DNA of 64,000 nucleotides, taken from contig CM057476.1 in NCBI GenBank assembly GCA_030035585.1, positions 17,592,501 through 17,656,500 on the forward strand. Direction: 5' to 3'. Positions 21,950 through 33,193 of this stretch are shown here, piece by piece. This stretch comes from Dugong dugon (taxonomy: Eukaryota; Chordata; Mammalia; Sirenia; Dugongidae). The translations under genes and the position numbers were made by a program. Below the pieces are notes generated by a model. The model made no database searches. It saw nothing but the letters and a program-made list of their open reading frames with translations, and was not told the DNA's origin. Every line of letters starts with the position of its first letter. The first letter of the stretch is position 1.

Positions 21950-22600
21950 TTTTTGTTGTTGTTGAAGTTAAAAACATTTTTAAGGCCCCCTCCTGGTCCT
22001 TTAGCAGACCACCCCTCCCTATCGCCCACTTGGCCAAGCTGGTTGCCCTCCTTCCACATCCAAACAACTTGCCCTCAAAGAAACCCATCTGGGGCCCTGC
22101 TCCCGGGAGGCACCTGCGCCTCTGGGGAGGGGAGGAGAAGCCTTGGCCCAGGTTCAGCAGAAATCAAGGCCAGGCCTAGGAAGCCCCAGGCCCAGCCCAG
22201 GCTGGACCCGGGCCCGGGAGAGCCAGGCCTCCCCAGCCTGGTGAGAGAGGCCCAGGGCCAGGGCGGCCGCTGGGCTCCTAGCGAGGCCTCCTCTAACATG
22301 GAGTCCGCGCCCAGCCTCCCTCCCACCGGCTTTCTCTAGGAGTAATTAAGAGTGAAATCCTCCTCCGGGTGACCCCGGTGCTCCCGGCCCGGGCTGATTT
22401 ACACATGAAAGGTCTAGGAGGGCCTGGGCTTTCTCCTTTTCACATTCACAGTGAGGCGGGGCCTATAAATAAAACCTCTCTGAGAAACAAGAGGCTTCAA
22501 AAATGTCTTTGTGTCTGTGTGTGAGAAAGAGAGGGAGAGAGACCGGAGAGAGAGGGAGAGCTTAAAGAGCTAGAACGGGGAAGAAGGGGTACGAAAGAGA
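21950..22600. promoter_or_regulatory. GC-rich unique island, possible enhancer
   Basis: GC-rich with runs such as GGCCCGGGAG, GTAATTAAG at 22341-22349, and a TATA-like CCTATAAATAAAAC at 22461-22474. A GA microsatellite follows at 22520-22562. There is no coding support. Confidence 0.35.
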
Positions 22601-22613
22601 GATCCTAATAATA

Positions 22614-23015
22614 CCAAAAAACCAAAGCCTTGCCCTTGAGTCCTTTCCAATTCATAGCGACCCTATAAGACAGAGTAGAACTGCCCCATAGGGTTTCCAA
22701 GACTGTAATCTTAACGGAAGCAGACTGCCACATCTTTCTCCCAGCAAAGTGGCTGGTGGTTTGGGACCACCGACCTTTCAGTTAGCAGCAACGTAACCAC
22801 TGCACCACCAGGGCTCCTGATCTAATAATACCAAAAAAAAAAAAAAAAAAAAAAACCAAACCCATTGTTGTTAAGTCCATTCTGACACATAGAGACCCTA
22901 TAGGACAGAGTAGAACTGCCCATAGAGTTTCCAAGGACCACCTGGTGGATTAGAACTGATGACATTTATGGTTAGCAGCCAGAGCACTTAACCACTATAC
23001 CACCAGCAGTTCTGA
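22614..23015 (-). repeat. Two AfroSINEs in tandem
   Basis: Antisense copies 22614-22818 and about 22832-23012, with CTAATAATACC before each and CTAATAACA after. The second was therefore probably inserted at the same duplicated target. Confidence 0.9.
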
Positions 23016-23029
23016 GCTAATAACAGCTG

Positions 23030-23365
23030 GGGTTTATTGAGGGCTTACTGTGCGCCATTCTCACAACCACCCTGTAAGGGAGGAGTTACCTACCTACCCA
23101 CTCCCTTCTAGACGATTCTGACTCATATAGTGACCCTATAGGACAAAGAGGAACTGCCCTATAGGGTTTCCAAAGAGCGCCTGGTGGATTCGAACTGCCA
23201 GTGTTTTGGTTAGCAGCGTAGGTCTTAACCACTGGCCACCAGGGCTCCAAGGGAGGCCTTAGGGGCCCCGTTTTACAGAAGAAACTGAGGCTTAAGGAGG
23301 TAAAGACCTGCCCAAGGTAACACAGTGATTTAGGGAGAAAGCTTGGACTTAAGAAGTGGGATGAG
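23030..23365 (-). repeat. MIR SINE split by an AfroSINE
   Basis: Antisense MIR pieces 23030-23095 and 23252-23365 flank the SINE. Confidence 0.8.
23110..23249 (-). repeat. AfroSINE nested in MIR
   Basis: Antisense, lacks the extreme tail; ends CCACCAGGGCTCC. Confidence 0.9.
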
Positions 23366-23449
23366 CATAAGATGCAAACAGTGCTATCTGTTTTGATTAT
23401 TGTAGTGGTTATAGGACTGTGTGTGTGTAGTGGTTACAGGACCCCTCAA

Positions 23450-23810
23450 ACTACTACCCTGAGATAATCTTTAAGCCTTAAGCCAAAAATAACCCCTGAA
23501 GTCTTCTTAAAACCAATCAATAGTTCAGCTAACTAGTAAAAAATATCTGCCTTGAGCATTTGCTCTTTTAAGAACTATGTGGGATCAAATTGACAACAGC
23601 ACCTCAAAAGATTAGATAAAAACCTTAGGGGGCAGTGAGTTTATGTTAAGGGCACAGAAACAACTTAGAAAAGGAGGGTGAGAATGGCTGCACAACTCAA
23701 AGACTGTAATGAATGTCACTGAATTGTACACACAGAAACTGTTGACTTGGTGTATGTTTTGCTGTGTATATTCTCAACAACAACAAAATTAAAAAAAAAA
23801 AAAAAAAACC
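23450..23810 (+). repeat. L1-type 3' end, copy B (uninterrupted)
   Basis: Paralogue of 1375-1905 without the SINE; ends in AACAACAACAAAATT plus poly(A). Confidence 0.8.
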
Positions 23811-23919
23811 TCACAGGGCTGTGCACCAAAAAGGGAGAATTTTACTCTATGCAAAGCATACTGTAATAGACCTGACAAAGTCAGATTAAAAGTATAATAA
23901 AATTAAGTCCCAAAAACAA

Positions 23920-24075
23920 AGATAGTGGTGATAGACATCTGGCACAGAATTGGTCATGGTTGCTCAACATGACTAACGTACCTGACGTCACTAAATTGCG
24001 CACGTGAAAACCGGTAAATTGGCAAATGCTGTAATATATATATTTTTACAATGAATTAAAAAAGAAAAAAAGACA
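23920..24075 (+). repeat. L1 3' end
   Basis: TGGTCATGGTTGCTCAACAT through CACTAAATTG and an A-rich tail, typical of L1 ends. Confidence 0.7.
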
Positions 24076-24299
24076 TCAATGAATTGTGAGCGGATGAGGT
24101 CCCCTCCTCTGTGTGTGGGGCTAATCTGTACCCTTCCCCTTAACAATGCTGTTTTCTTATTTGCCTGCATATTCCCAGGCTCAGGGCCTGACACTCAGTA
24201 GGTACTAGGGAAAATGTTTGCTTGTTTAAGTGAATAAATGAGCTAAATAATTCTCTCGACCCATGTCTCCATCTATAAAGTAACAGCTTGATGCAACAC

Positions 24300-24590
24300 T
24301 AAAGAGAACTCCTCTCAATTGGCTCAGAGGCCATCCCCTCCAGGAAGCCTGCCTGGATGCCCTCCCACCCCCGGACTGCATCAGGGTCCTGCTCTGGGCT
24401 CTCCCAGAGCCAGGTTGTGTTCCCATCCCAGCACTGAGCACACTGTAGGATAGTTGTCTGGTTCTGTGTGTCCTCCCTGTGAATATTCATGCTGTCTGCG
24501 GGGAGGGCCCATGTCTGTCTTGCTCATCTCTCTACCTCCAGCGCCTGGCACACAGCACGTAGACTGTGTGGTGAATTAATGACTTGCAGC
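24300..24590 (-). repeat. L2 LINE 3' fragment
   Basis: CCAGGAAGCCTGCCTGGATG and CAGCGCCTGGCACACAGC are antisense L2 phrases. The open frame across 24576-25034 is an artefact of this and of unique DNA. Confidence 0.8.
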
Positions 24591-25170
24591 ATTTATTAAT
24601 TCTGGTCTGTGGTCCAAAACTGAATCACGCTGGTATTGACTGGGGTTGGGCGACAGTCCTGGGCCTGGGGACAGAACCAGGAAGTCCCTGGGCAGCAGAG
24701 ATGAATAGAAAGGCCTGATTTCTAGAGCCAGGAGAAAACAATCCTGCTGTGACCTCTGCAGGAAACACAAGACTCCTTGTGTGCAGGAGGAACAGCCAGA
24801 CTCCAAGTTCAGATCGTTTATGGGGTTACCTGGGAGCTGGCAATCTGCCTGCATCTGGTTGAGCCTAGGGGTGGGTTGGAGCAGGTAGATGTGGTCAGGT
24901 CCCAGCTCTGTTTCTTCGTAGCCATCACTCAACCTCACCAACCTCAGTCTCCACATCTGTGGAGTGGGCAAGGAGTATGAGTACACACACTTCAACACGT
25001 TAATGAAGAGGGCGAAGGGACATAATGAGGTCAAAGCCCTTGCTGTTGAGTAACTTCTCAGAAATGTTTTAAACTCCCTAACATTTTTCCCTTGACTTCC
25101 TTTTTTTTTTTAATCTTTATTAATAATTACAGCTGCCATTAATAAGTTCCTAAGTATAATATTGGTGGGG

Positions 25171-25512
25171 GCAGTGGTGGCTCAGTGGTAGAATTCTCGC
25201 CTTCCACACAGGAGACTCGGGGTCGACTCCCGGCCACTGCACCTCATGTGCAGCCTCCACCCGTCTGTCAGTGGAGGCTTGTGTGTTGCTGTGATGCTGA
25301 ACAGTTTTCAATGGAACTTCTAGACTAAGACGAACTAGGAAGACCTGGCAAGCTACTTCCAAAACTTAGCCAGTGAAAACGCTATGGATCACAACACTCT
25401 GATCTTCAATTGATTGTGAAGATGGGGCGGGACCAGGCAGTGTTTTGTTCCATTGTGCATAGGGTTGGCATGAGTCGGGGGCTGACTGGACAGTGGCTAA
25501 TAACAACAATGA
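25171..25512 (+). repeat. tRNA-Gly-headed SINE with RTE tail
   Basis: 25171-25241 folds like a 71-nt tRNA-Gly. The 7-bp acceptor stem GCAGTGG/CCACTGC is perfect, the T stem is intact, and UCC is at the anticodon position. The D and anticodon stems have mismatches. The body and an RTE-type end (GGCATGAGTCGG) follow. Confidence 0.85.
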
Positions 25513-25720
25513 GAACATTAACTATTCCTAACATTTACTGAGCACCTGTTCTGTGCCAGGCACTGTGCTATGCACTTTTCGTGCATTATCTCATTGAGTT
25601 TTCACAGTCACCTTGTTTGTTATTATTCTTACTTTCCAGAGAGGAAACTGAAGTTCAGAGAAGTGCCGCGACTTGTCCGAGATCACACAGCCTCTAAGTG
25701 GTAAGATGGGGAGGTGAACC
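25505..25720 (-). repeat. MIR SINE
   Basis: Long antisense copy: TTTACTGAGCACCTGTTCTG through GATCACACAGCC. Confidence 0.92.
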
Positions 25721-25724
25721 ATCA

Positions 25725-25920
25725 GTTACCAAAGTTGAGTGAGCATCAGCATCCCCTGGAGGGCTTGTTTAAACACAAATTGCCGGCCCCCACCTCCAGA
25801 GTTTCCTTTGCAAGCAGATAGGGTGGGTCCTGAGAATCTGCATTTCTAACAAGTTCCCAGATGATGATGCTGATGATGATGGTGGTGGTCCAGGAGCACA
25901 CTTTGAGAACCACTGCCTGA
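25725..25920 (+). repeat. MER5A-like hAT-Charlie element
   Basis: GAGAATCTGCATTTCTAACA and the terminal TTTGAGAACCACTG are typical. A GAT-repeat expansion lies inside. Confidence 0.75.
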
Positions 25921-26174
25921 TACCAAGATTTCGCCACTGTCATTATCCCAATTAGGCATGCTATGTCATGTCCAGACTATTACAATAGGCTCAATTCAAA
26001 GAAGTTGAACTCTGGTAGAGTTTATTTAGCAGTTGGCATATATGACTCTCTATTCGTAATTAACTCTTTCAAAAACTTTCATCCGTTTTAAAGGTGCAGA
26101 AAACTACTGGAAGATATAAATGAACAGAAAGAAGCACCAAATCAGGTACAGTCCCATCAGTTACCTAGAGATAG

Positions 26175-26790
26175 TGTTATGGATTGAATTGTGTCCCCCA
26201 AAACCATGTGTTGTAAATCCTACCCCTGGTGGTGCAATGGTTTAGTGCTCAGATGTTAACTGAAAGGTGGGCAGTTTGAACCCACCAGCCACTCCGCAGG
26301 AAGAAAGACCTGGTGATCTGCTCCTGTAAAAATTTCAGCCTAGGAAACTCTATGGGACGGTTCTACTTTGTCCTATAGGGTCACTATGAGTCAGAATCGA
26401 CTCAATGCCACACGACAACAACAACATACATGTGGCTACAATCCCATTTGGCAATAGGGTTTTCTTTGTTATGTTAATGAGGCTATATCAGTGTGAGGTG
26501 TGTCTCACACCAGTCATTATTGAGATCGAAAAAGAACAGCTTGGGCACAGAAGCAAGCAAGGATAAACTAGGAAAGACTGATGCCACGTGGAGACTGCTA
26601 AGCAAAGGAGAAACAGAAACTAGGGAACAAGGACCTTCCCCCAGAGCCCACAGAGAGAAAAAGCCGTCCCCTAGAGCCCGTGCCCTGAATTCAGACTTCT
26701 AACCGCCTAACTGTGAGAAAATAAATTTCTGTTCATTAAAGCCACCCGCTTGTGGTATTTCTGTTATAGCAGCACTAAGAAAATAAGACA
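26175..26790 (+). mobile_element. Solo LTR, MaLR/ERVL-like, with AfroSINE inside
   Basis: TG...CA termini and near-perfect 5-bp flanks (GATAG/GATGG). AATAAATTTCTGTT near the end is the LTR poly(A) region. No viral genes are present. Confidence 0.82.
26222..26430 (+). repeat. AfroSINE nested in LTR
   Basis: The head is slightly truncated (CCCTGGTGGTGCAATGG); the tail is intact, with AACAACAAC. Confidence 0.9.
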
Positions 26791-27399
26791 GATGGCTTTT
26801 TGTTATATGTGACATGTGATTGTAGAGTAGAATCTCTGTTGGTTAATCAACTCACTGGATTACTCATTGCAGTAAGCAACACGCCCTTGCCTACTGTAAA
26901 ATCCACGCACCAGCAGCTGGGGGATTCCTCTCTAGTAGGACCTGCCGCTAACTTCTGCTGCTGATTTAAGATGTGACTGTGTGCTTACCATGAGCTGGGC
27001 TCCTTTTGTTATTAAATCCTATCAGTTGCTCTTGTTGTTAAATCATGTAATTGTGTATGTCAAGCTGATGAAATACGAGTGGGAAAAGAAAGCTGATGTT
27101 TCTAGGCAGGCAGCTGAATGCTTTGGAAAGACTCTTTACGAAGCGAGCAGGTGTGGCCTGAACAACTAAAAACTACCTGGCCGGGATGGAGGTGGAATTC
27201 TAAACATCTGGACAACCATCACCTTCCGTTCTAGATCAACTTTTGAGAAACCCAGACTAAAACTCATGGGAGTGGTTCACGCAACAAAGATGTGGGAATG
27301 TCAGCCAACAGCCTTAGATCCGGCTCAAAGAAAAGGCTTTGGTTCTACGTCAAAAGATTGGTGAATGACTATATACAGTAGGCTTTTTTGTGTTTGTTT

Positions 27400-27965
27400 G
27401 TTTTTTTTTAAATAGTATTTTATTGTGTTTTCAATGAAGGTTTGCACAGCAGTTTAGGTTCCCATTCAAGAATTTCTACACAAGTTGTTGAGTGACATTG
27501 GTTACACTCTTCACGATGTGTGAAAATTCTCATTATTTCCATTCCGCTTGTTCCATTTCCATTAATCTAGTTTCCCTGCCCCCTTACATTCTCACCTTTG
27601 TTTTAAAGTAATTGTTGACCCTTTAGTCTCATATAGGTGATTTTGTAAAGGAACACAGTATTTATGGGTGATATTCATTATTTTTTGAGCCAACTTGTTA
27701 TTTAGCTACAAGGTGGCCTCAGGGGTTAGGTTTGATTCAAGATCTTGGGGAGTTCTCCAGTCTCAAACAGTACAGTAGGTCTGTTTTTTTTTTTTTTAGG
27801 AATTTGAGGTTCCATTCCACATTTTTCTCCCATTCTATCAGGGTCCATTTATTGTGGCCCTGATTAGAATGGTTGGTAGTGGTAGCCAGGCACCATCTAG
27901 TTCTTCTGGTCTCAGGGTAGATGAGGCTGTGGTTCAGGTAGACTATTTGTCTTTACAGCAATAGG
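27400..27965 (-). mobile_element. L1-type LINE 3' end
   Basis: Antisense with a T-run start. It shares GGTAGCCAGGCACCATCTAG with the copies at 19.5 and 44.1 kb. Confidence 0.75.
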
Positions 27966-28097
27966 TTTTTAAGTTAAAATAGAATGTGTACAGGATATAA
28001 TTTTTATGATTTCCCGCTTCAATGGATTTTTTTTCAATAAACTTACCAGCTACCCATTTGATCAGATTGGATAAGAGAGCTTCTACTATAGATTATG

Positions 28098-28137
28098 AGG
28101 CGCCCTGGTGGTGCAGAGGTTAAGTGCTTGGCAGCAG
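28098..28137 (+). repeat. AfroSINE 5' fragment only
   Basis: About 37 bases of head (GCCCTGGTGGTGCAGAGG) run straight into AAAAACAACAATG with no middle or tail. Confidence 0.7.
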
Positions 28138-28224
28138 ATTAAAAACAACAATGAAGGAGAAGAGGATTGTATGGTTCCTATTTATTGATTCTACTTCATC
28201 CCTCTCCAATCAAAAGTAACTAAT

Positions 28225-28400
28225 ATTGGCACAGTACTTGATGGTGTATAAATCATTTTCAAGTCTATTTATTTCATTTAATTTTCACAAGACTGGGCAG
28301 CAGGTGTTATTACCCCCATTCTACAGATGGAGAAACTGAGGGCTCAGAGATGGAAAGTGAAGGCCTCAGGTAAAACAGGCAGTAAGGGATTCAACTGAGG
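28225..28400 (-). repeat. MIR SINE
   Basis: Antisense: CCCCATTCTACAGATGGAGA. Confidence 0.85.
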
Positions 28401-28980
28401 CAACTTAGACTTACTCTTGGGCTGCTCAAGGCTCCTTGATGAAGTACCTAACTAACCCCCAGGGCACTGTGTAGCACAGGAAGTGGAATCAAAGCATTAA
28501 GGCTTTACACAAACAGATGAGCAGCAGATGCCTTGAGGGGCTGGTAGGAGTCAAGGAATGGAGAGGCTAAGACATAATTGTGCCTGGGTCATCTCTGGAT
28601 CCTGGCAAACAGTGGGTCCTCAGGAAATATTTGGTGCTTAGTTGAAGGAATGAGGGAGTAAACAAATCAATGAATGAACCAATGAATGAATGAATAAATG
28701 AACTGAGAAACTTGGAACAAGGCCCCTTCCGTCTCTGGACTCAATTTCCTTACCTTTGAAGTTGTCTAAGGCTGAAGTTCTCCTCCTTAGGAAAATGGAC
28801 AGACACACACAATTTTGTACTGGACTTCCAGGGGTTCGTACACCAACCCCCTGAACTCCAAGTGTGGATTCATTGGGAGGGGGTGATCTGTGGAACCCTG
28901 AGTGAGGTGCCCCTGAATTCAAGGCTCTGAAGTCCCTCCCTGCTAGGATACTAACAATTGTAATAATAATAACACTAAGA
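28400..28980. other. Unique intergenic sequence
   Basis: A short GAAT repeat at 28665-28700; otherwise no family or exon recognised. Confidence 0.35.
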
Positions 28981-28984
28981 CCCA

Positions 28985-29210
28985 CAAGTTTTTGGATGTT
29001 AACTCTGGGCCAGGCACTGCGCTAAGAGTTTTAGCTCATTTAATCTCTTCACAGCCCTATGAGGCAGGCATTATTATCAGCATAGCCATATTGCAGATGA
29101 AGAAACTGAGGCTTAGAGAGGCTGAATAACTTGTCCGCATTGCACAGCCGGGAAGTAGGGGAGCTTGGTTTCCAATTAAGTACTGTGAGCACTACAGCCT
29201 CTATACTATC
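28985..29210 (-). repeat. MIR SINE
   Basis: Antisense: GGGCCAGGCACTGCGCTAAG through GATGAAGAAACTGAGGC. Confidence 0.92.
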
Positions 29211-29299
29211 CCACCTCCATTCCAGAGTTTAAACATATGACCTCCATGTGGCTCTTCTAAGGCCAAACTAAAGTTTCTGTATTTGGAGAATGTATTACA

Positions 29300-29430
29300 A
29301 TGCTAGCAGCCAACCATTCATTAATTCTTCCAAGCATTCATTCAATAATCAAATTTGAGTTCCTTCTACGTGCCACGCATAGACTGACTAAGGGGGGCTC
29401 AAAAAGATCATGGTTCCTGCCCTCAAGCAG
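29300..29430 (+). repeat. L2-like fragment
   Basis: CATTCATTCAATAATCAAAT then GGTTCCTGCCCTCAAG. Confidence 0.55.
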
Positions 29431-29479
29431 CCCTGTTGATTGCATCTTTCCTTTGACCATCACCACCCCCTGCATCAGA

Positions 29480-29580
29480 TTCACATAGTGAGCTTGTTAC
29501 AATGCAGATTCCCAGGCCCTACCCGACTCCCACAGAATCAGAATCTCTGAGGTTGGAGCCCAGGAATCTGCATCTTACTT
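29480..29580. repeat. MER5A-like hAT fragment
   Basis: Palindromic pair: TTGTTACAATGCAGATTCCC and CAGGAATCTGCATCTTA. Confidence 0.7.
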
Positions 29581-29771
29581 GCCTGGAGAGAAGACTAGGC
29601 TACAAGGAAAAGCTGGGCGCCTTCTCCTTCCTGCCTCTGTATCCTCCATTAGCACCCAGCTCCGAGGCAAGCAGGTGGCTGAGGCGTGGGAACCCCTAGA
29701 TGGAAGGTGGGGAGACCTAGATAAGCAAACAAGAAATTCTAACACAGCAAGAAACGTTTTTAGAGGAATTA

Positions 29772-29934
29772 TGAAGCCCTGGTGGTGCAGCGGTTAAGAG
29801 CTATAGATGCTAACCAAAAGGTCGGCAGTTCGAATCCACCAGCTGTTCCTTGGAAACCCCATCTGGCAGTTCTGCTCTGTCCTATAGGGTCGCTATGAAT
29901 CGGAAACAACTCGAAGGCAACGGGTTTAGTTGTT
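29772..29934 (+). repeat. AfroSINE, full length
   Basis: Intact B box (CGGCAGTTCGAATCC) and tail GGCAACGGGTTTAG. Confidence 0.93.
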
Positions 29935-30117
29935 CAGTACGGAGGTTTCCAGGGAAGGTTTCTTGGAGGAGTACACCTTTAAAAGGAGACCTAAGGAGTG
30001 AGCAGAGTGAACAGGCCAAGGAGGAGGGGGAGGAGACACAGCAGTGAAGAAGCCACAGTCCCTGCCCTCAAGGAGCTCACAGTGGGAGGTCGAGATTGTA
30101 GCGTTCCGGCTGTAGGT

Positions 30118-30312
30118 AGGTGATTCGAGTAGATTTCCACTCATAGTGATCCCATGTGACAGAGTAGAACCACCCAACAGGGTTTTCTAGGCTGTAACAT
30201 TTATGGGAGCAGATCATCAGGTCTTTCTCCCATGGAGCAGCTGGGTGGGTTTGAACCGCCAACCTTTCAGTTAAGCAGTCTAGTGCTTAATCTCTGCACC
30301 ACCAGGGCTCCT
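30118..30312 (-). repeat. AfroSINE, long variant
   Basis: Antisense, with CTGTAACATTTATGGGAGCA middle; ends CACCAGGGCTCC. Confidence 0.92.
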
Positions 30313-30327
30313 ATTAGGGGTGAGGCT

Positions 30328-30488
30328 GTTGTTGTTGTTATTATGTACCGTCGAGTCGGTTCCGACAAATAGCGACCCCATAGGACAGAGTAGAACTGCC
30401 CCATAGGGTTTCCAAGTAGTGGCTGGTGGATTCGAACTGCCAACATTTTTGGTTAGCAGCCCAGCTCTTAACCGTTGCGCCTCCAGGG
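30328..30488 (-). repeat. AfroSINE
   Basis: Antisense, starts GTTGTTGTTATTATGTACCG, the RTE-like terminus. Confidence 0.92.
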
Positions 30489-30489
30489 G

Positions 30490-31035
30490 TGAGGCTGGGG
30501 AGTAGTAATAACCCTCACAGAAGGACGTGCCCAGGGGGCTGTGGGAATGCAGAAAAGGTCCCTGGCTCAGCCTGAGGAATCAGGGATGACTTTGCAGATG
30601 TGAACATGTTTTCCAACCTCCCAAGACAAACTCCTGCTCCATCACACCTTGGTGAAGAGAATGGGAGTTCAAGGTGAGAATCTGGGCTGGCAGAGGGGGT
30701 GTGGTCTCCCGAGGATGTTAGAGGCCTCTTATCAGCCAAATAAGGGTGGGGGAAGTTGGAATGGTCCTCTAATAAGGATCCTGTTTTCACCTCCATTGTC
30801 AATGCTAATCCTTTGTTTGTTTGAACTAAGTCCCTCAATCTGGAGTCCTTAGTGCCCAGCAGTAAATGGTGATATTTGAATAAGTGGAGGAGAATCCCTT
30901 TGAAATGGGACCTGGAGAACACCTGCTTTTTAGATCCACCCTATTACAGACAGGAAGCACAGGCTTTCTTTTCCCTCAGAAGGGTCCTAATGGCTCCCTT
31001 GGATGACTCATCCTTAGGTGGGTCGCAGGACTCTG
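30490..31035. other. Unique intergenic sequence
   Basis: No repeat family or exon recognised. Confidence 0.35.
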
Positions 31036-31039
31036 GCCC

Positions 31040-31240
31040 AAGCCACTGTGTGTTCAAATCCCAGCACCACCACTTTCTAATTATGTGTTCTTAGACAGAT
31101 GTTACTTAACCTCCCAAGGCCTCGGTTTCCGCAGCTGGCAAAAGAGGCTAATAGTAGTACCTACCACCCCCAAAGAGTTGTTTTGAGAATGGAATGAATT
31201 TTCTTATAAAATGTTTAGAAGAGTGTCTGACATAGGAAGA
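31040..31240 (+). repeat. MIR SINE
   Basis: Sense: TTAACCTCCCAAGGCCTCGG, then TAATAGTAGTACCTACC. Confidence 0.8.
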
Positions 31241-31244
31241 CCTG

Positions 31245-31385
31245 AGAGAATGTTAGATATTATCATTTATGCACCAGGAACTGTGCAAAGTCTTGGGGAT
31301 ACAACAACAACAAAAGATATGTTTAATGCCTTCATGACCTTACTCTCTAATGGGAGAGATGAACAACAAAATAAACTAAGGGGAA
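31245..31385 (+). repeat. L2-like fragment
   Basis: GCACCAGGAACTGTGCAAAG, TTGGGGATACAAC and CTCTCTAATGGGAGAG. Confidence 0.6.
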
Positions 31386-31514
31386 AAATCCCACAGACTA
31401 TGATTAGTGCTATGTAAAAAATAAATATGATACTTGCTATAAAGAAAGAGGGACTCGTTTAGAGAGACTGACCACAGACGGTCTTTCTGATAAGTCTGAT
31501 ATTTAAGGGGAGAC

Positions 31515-31625
31515 AAGTGATCTACTTCCAAAAAATCAGCCATTGAAAACCCTATGGAGCACAGTTCTACTCTGCCACACATGGGGTCGCCATGAGTCAG
31601 AACAGACTCTACAGCAACAGGTGTA
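31515..31625 (+). repeat. AfroSINE, 5'-truncated
   Basis: Begins mid-element at GATCTACTTCCAAAA; tail present. Confidence 0.85.
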
Positions 31626-31677
31626 ACTAATGAGAAGAGAAACCTAAAATTAATAGTCTAGTAGGAGAGTCAGGGGG

Positions 31678-31880
31678 AGTCCCTGGGTGGCACAAGTGGT
31701 TAAGCCGTCTATTACTAGACAAAAGGTTAGCAGTTTGAACCCACCCAGAGGCACCTCAGAAGAAAGAACCGGCAATCTGCTTCGGAAAAGTCAGACTTGA
31801 AAACCCTGTGGAACAGTTCTACTCTGCACACATGGGGTTGCCATGAGCTGGAATTGACTCAACAGCAACTGGTTTTTAGA
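31678..31880 (+). repeat. AfroSINE, long variant
   Basis: Starts GAGTCCCTGGGTGGCACAAG; ends CAACAGCAACTGGTTTTT. Confidence 0.93.
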
Positions 31881-32049
31881 AGGGTACATCAGAAATCTCT
31901 AACATGGTAACCTTCCTGGGAGGAGAACTGGGGTAGCTGGAAGACAGCAATGAGGGAGCCTTTCCATTCTTTATCTTTTTTTTTTTGAACCATATGGGTG
32001 TATTACCTATTCAATGCTTGAACAATTATTAAGAGAAAAGCACGTCCTG

Positions 32050-32260
32050 GTTGAAAGCATGGAGTTTGGGGCCAGACAGACATGCATTTGAATCTTGGCT
32101 CTGTCAGGTTTATCTGTAGCTTTGTCAGTTTTTGCTTCATCTGTAAAATGGGGATAATCGTAGTCCTTATTTCATAGAGTTGTTAGAAGTATTAGATGAG
32201 ATAATATAAGTCAAGTGCCTGCACCACATAAGGAAAGGATACATAGGTGCTATTAGTATC
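32050..32260 (+). repeat. MIR SINE
   Basis: Sense: GAATCTTGGCTCTGTCAGG, then CTTCATCTGTAAAATGGGG. Confidence 0.85.
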
Positions 32261-32499
32261 AGTAATAATAGTAAGCTAGGTGGGCACCTCCCCTCTCCCC
32301 AAGGATGTCTCAGCTTGACACACATGGGTGGGTTAGGGGACGGGACTTGAAACAGCTGAGCTTTGTCTGTGACCTTGAACGGCACTGCCCCTCTAAGCCT
32401 CTCTGAGAAATGGCGGTGCTAACACCTCCCTCCTAGGGTAGCTGCTAAGATCAAAGGAGCTGCTGGGTGGGGATAGTTAGTAAACTGTCAGGTATGGCG

Positions 32500-32930
32500 G
32501 CACCCTGTGAGTTATGAGGTATAACGATGAAGATTTTCAGGACGGCCTCTCTCTGTCTCCCCTGGGCCCTGGTGAGCTTTCGGCCTCTCCTCTCTGTCCC
32601 CCGCCCCCGCCAACACTCTCTGGAAAGTGAAGTTTACTCTGCTTGTTTCAATCCAGAGGAACTGCAGGAGAAGTCTTAAGGGACGGCCTTAAGAAGGAGT
32701 CCCTGAGCCTCCAGCCAGCCTCCCTCCATTCCTCTCACAGGTTCCACCTTCCTCCCTCCTTCAAGGTCCTGGAGCCCAAACAGACACGTTGAAGGTCGCA
32801 GCCGCGCGGCGTCCCAAGCCGTGGGCGGTGCCCGCACATGCGAAGCGTGCCACCCACTGGGAAAGAGCGGTACTGCACGCGCGGGTGCCCGAGAGGCCCC
32901 TGGCAGCCACCTTTCTGTCAATGTTTACTC
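32500..32930. promoter_or_regulatory. CpG-containing unique island
   Basis: CpG-rich from 32,790 to 32,900 (GCAGCCGCGCGGCG, GCACGCGCGGG). A perfect 8-bp inverted repeat TCTTAAGG/CCTTAAGA with a 5-nt spacer lies at 32674-32694. No exon is supported. Confidence 0.35.
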
Positions 32931-33030
32931 AGCGCCTTTTCTGTGCCAGACTGGGCGCTGGGAGCTGCAGCACAGGACCCAAGCGATCCCTGCCCTCATG
33001 GGGCTTACAGTCTAATGGGAGTCAAGAACA
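32925..33030 (+). repeat. L2-like fragment
   Basis: CTGTGCCAGACTGGGCGCTG, then CCTCATGGGGCTTACAGTCT. Confidence 0.6.
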
Positions 33031-33193
33031 GAGACAGAAGTGCTGGTAGCAACTTCCTAACCTGCTCTTTGATGAGAGACCTGATTAACAAAAGTAATAT
33101 ATATTCATTGCAGAAAATTTAAAAAGAAAATTAAAACTCAGAAATACTTTTGTCAAACACATGAGTATAGCACCTATTTCATAGTGTAGTATA

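Noticed and set aside
24576..25034. 152-aa minus-strand open frame
   Set aside because: It overlaps an L2 relic and shows no recognisable domain or splice context.
25171..25241. Functional tRNA-Gly gene
   Set aside because: Mismatches in the D and anticodon stems, no terminator after the 3' end, and continuation into a SINE body repeated elsewhere show it is a SINE head.
30515..30922. 135-aa minus-strand open frame in unique DNA
   Set aside because: No family features and no supporting codon pattern; chance length is plausible in 64 kb.
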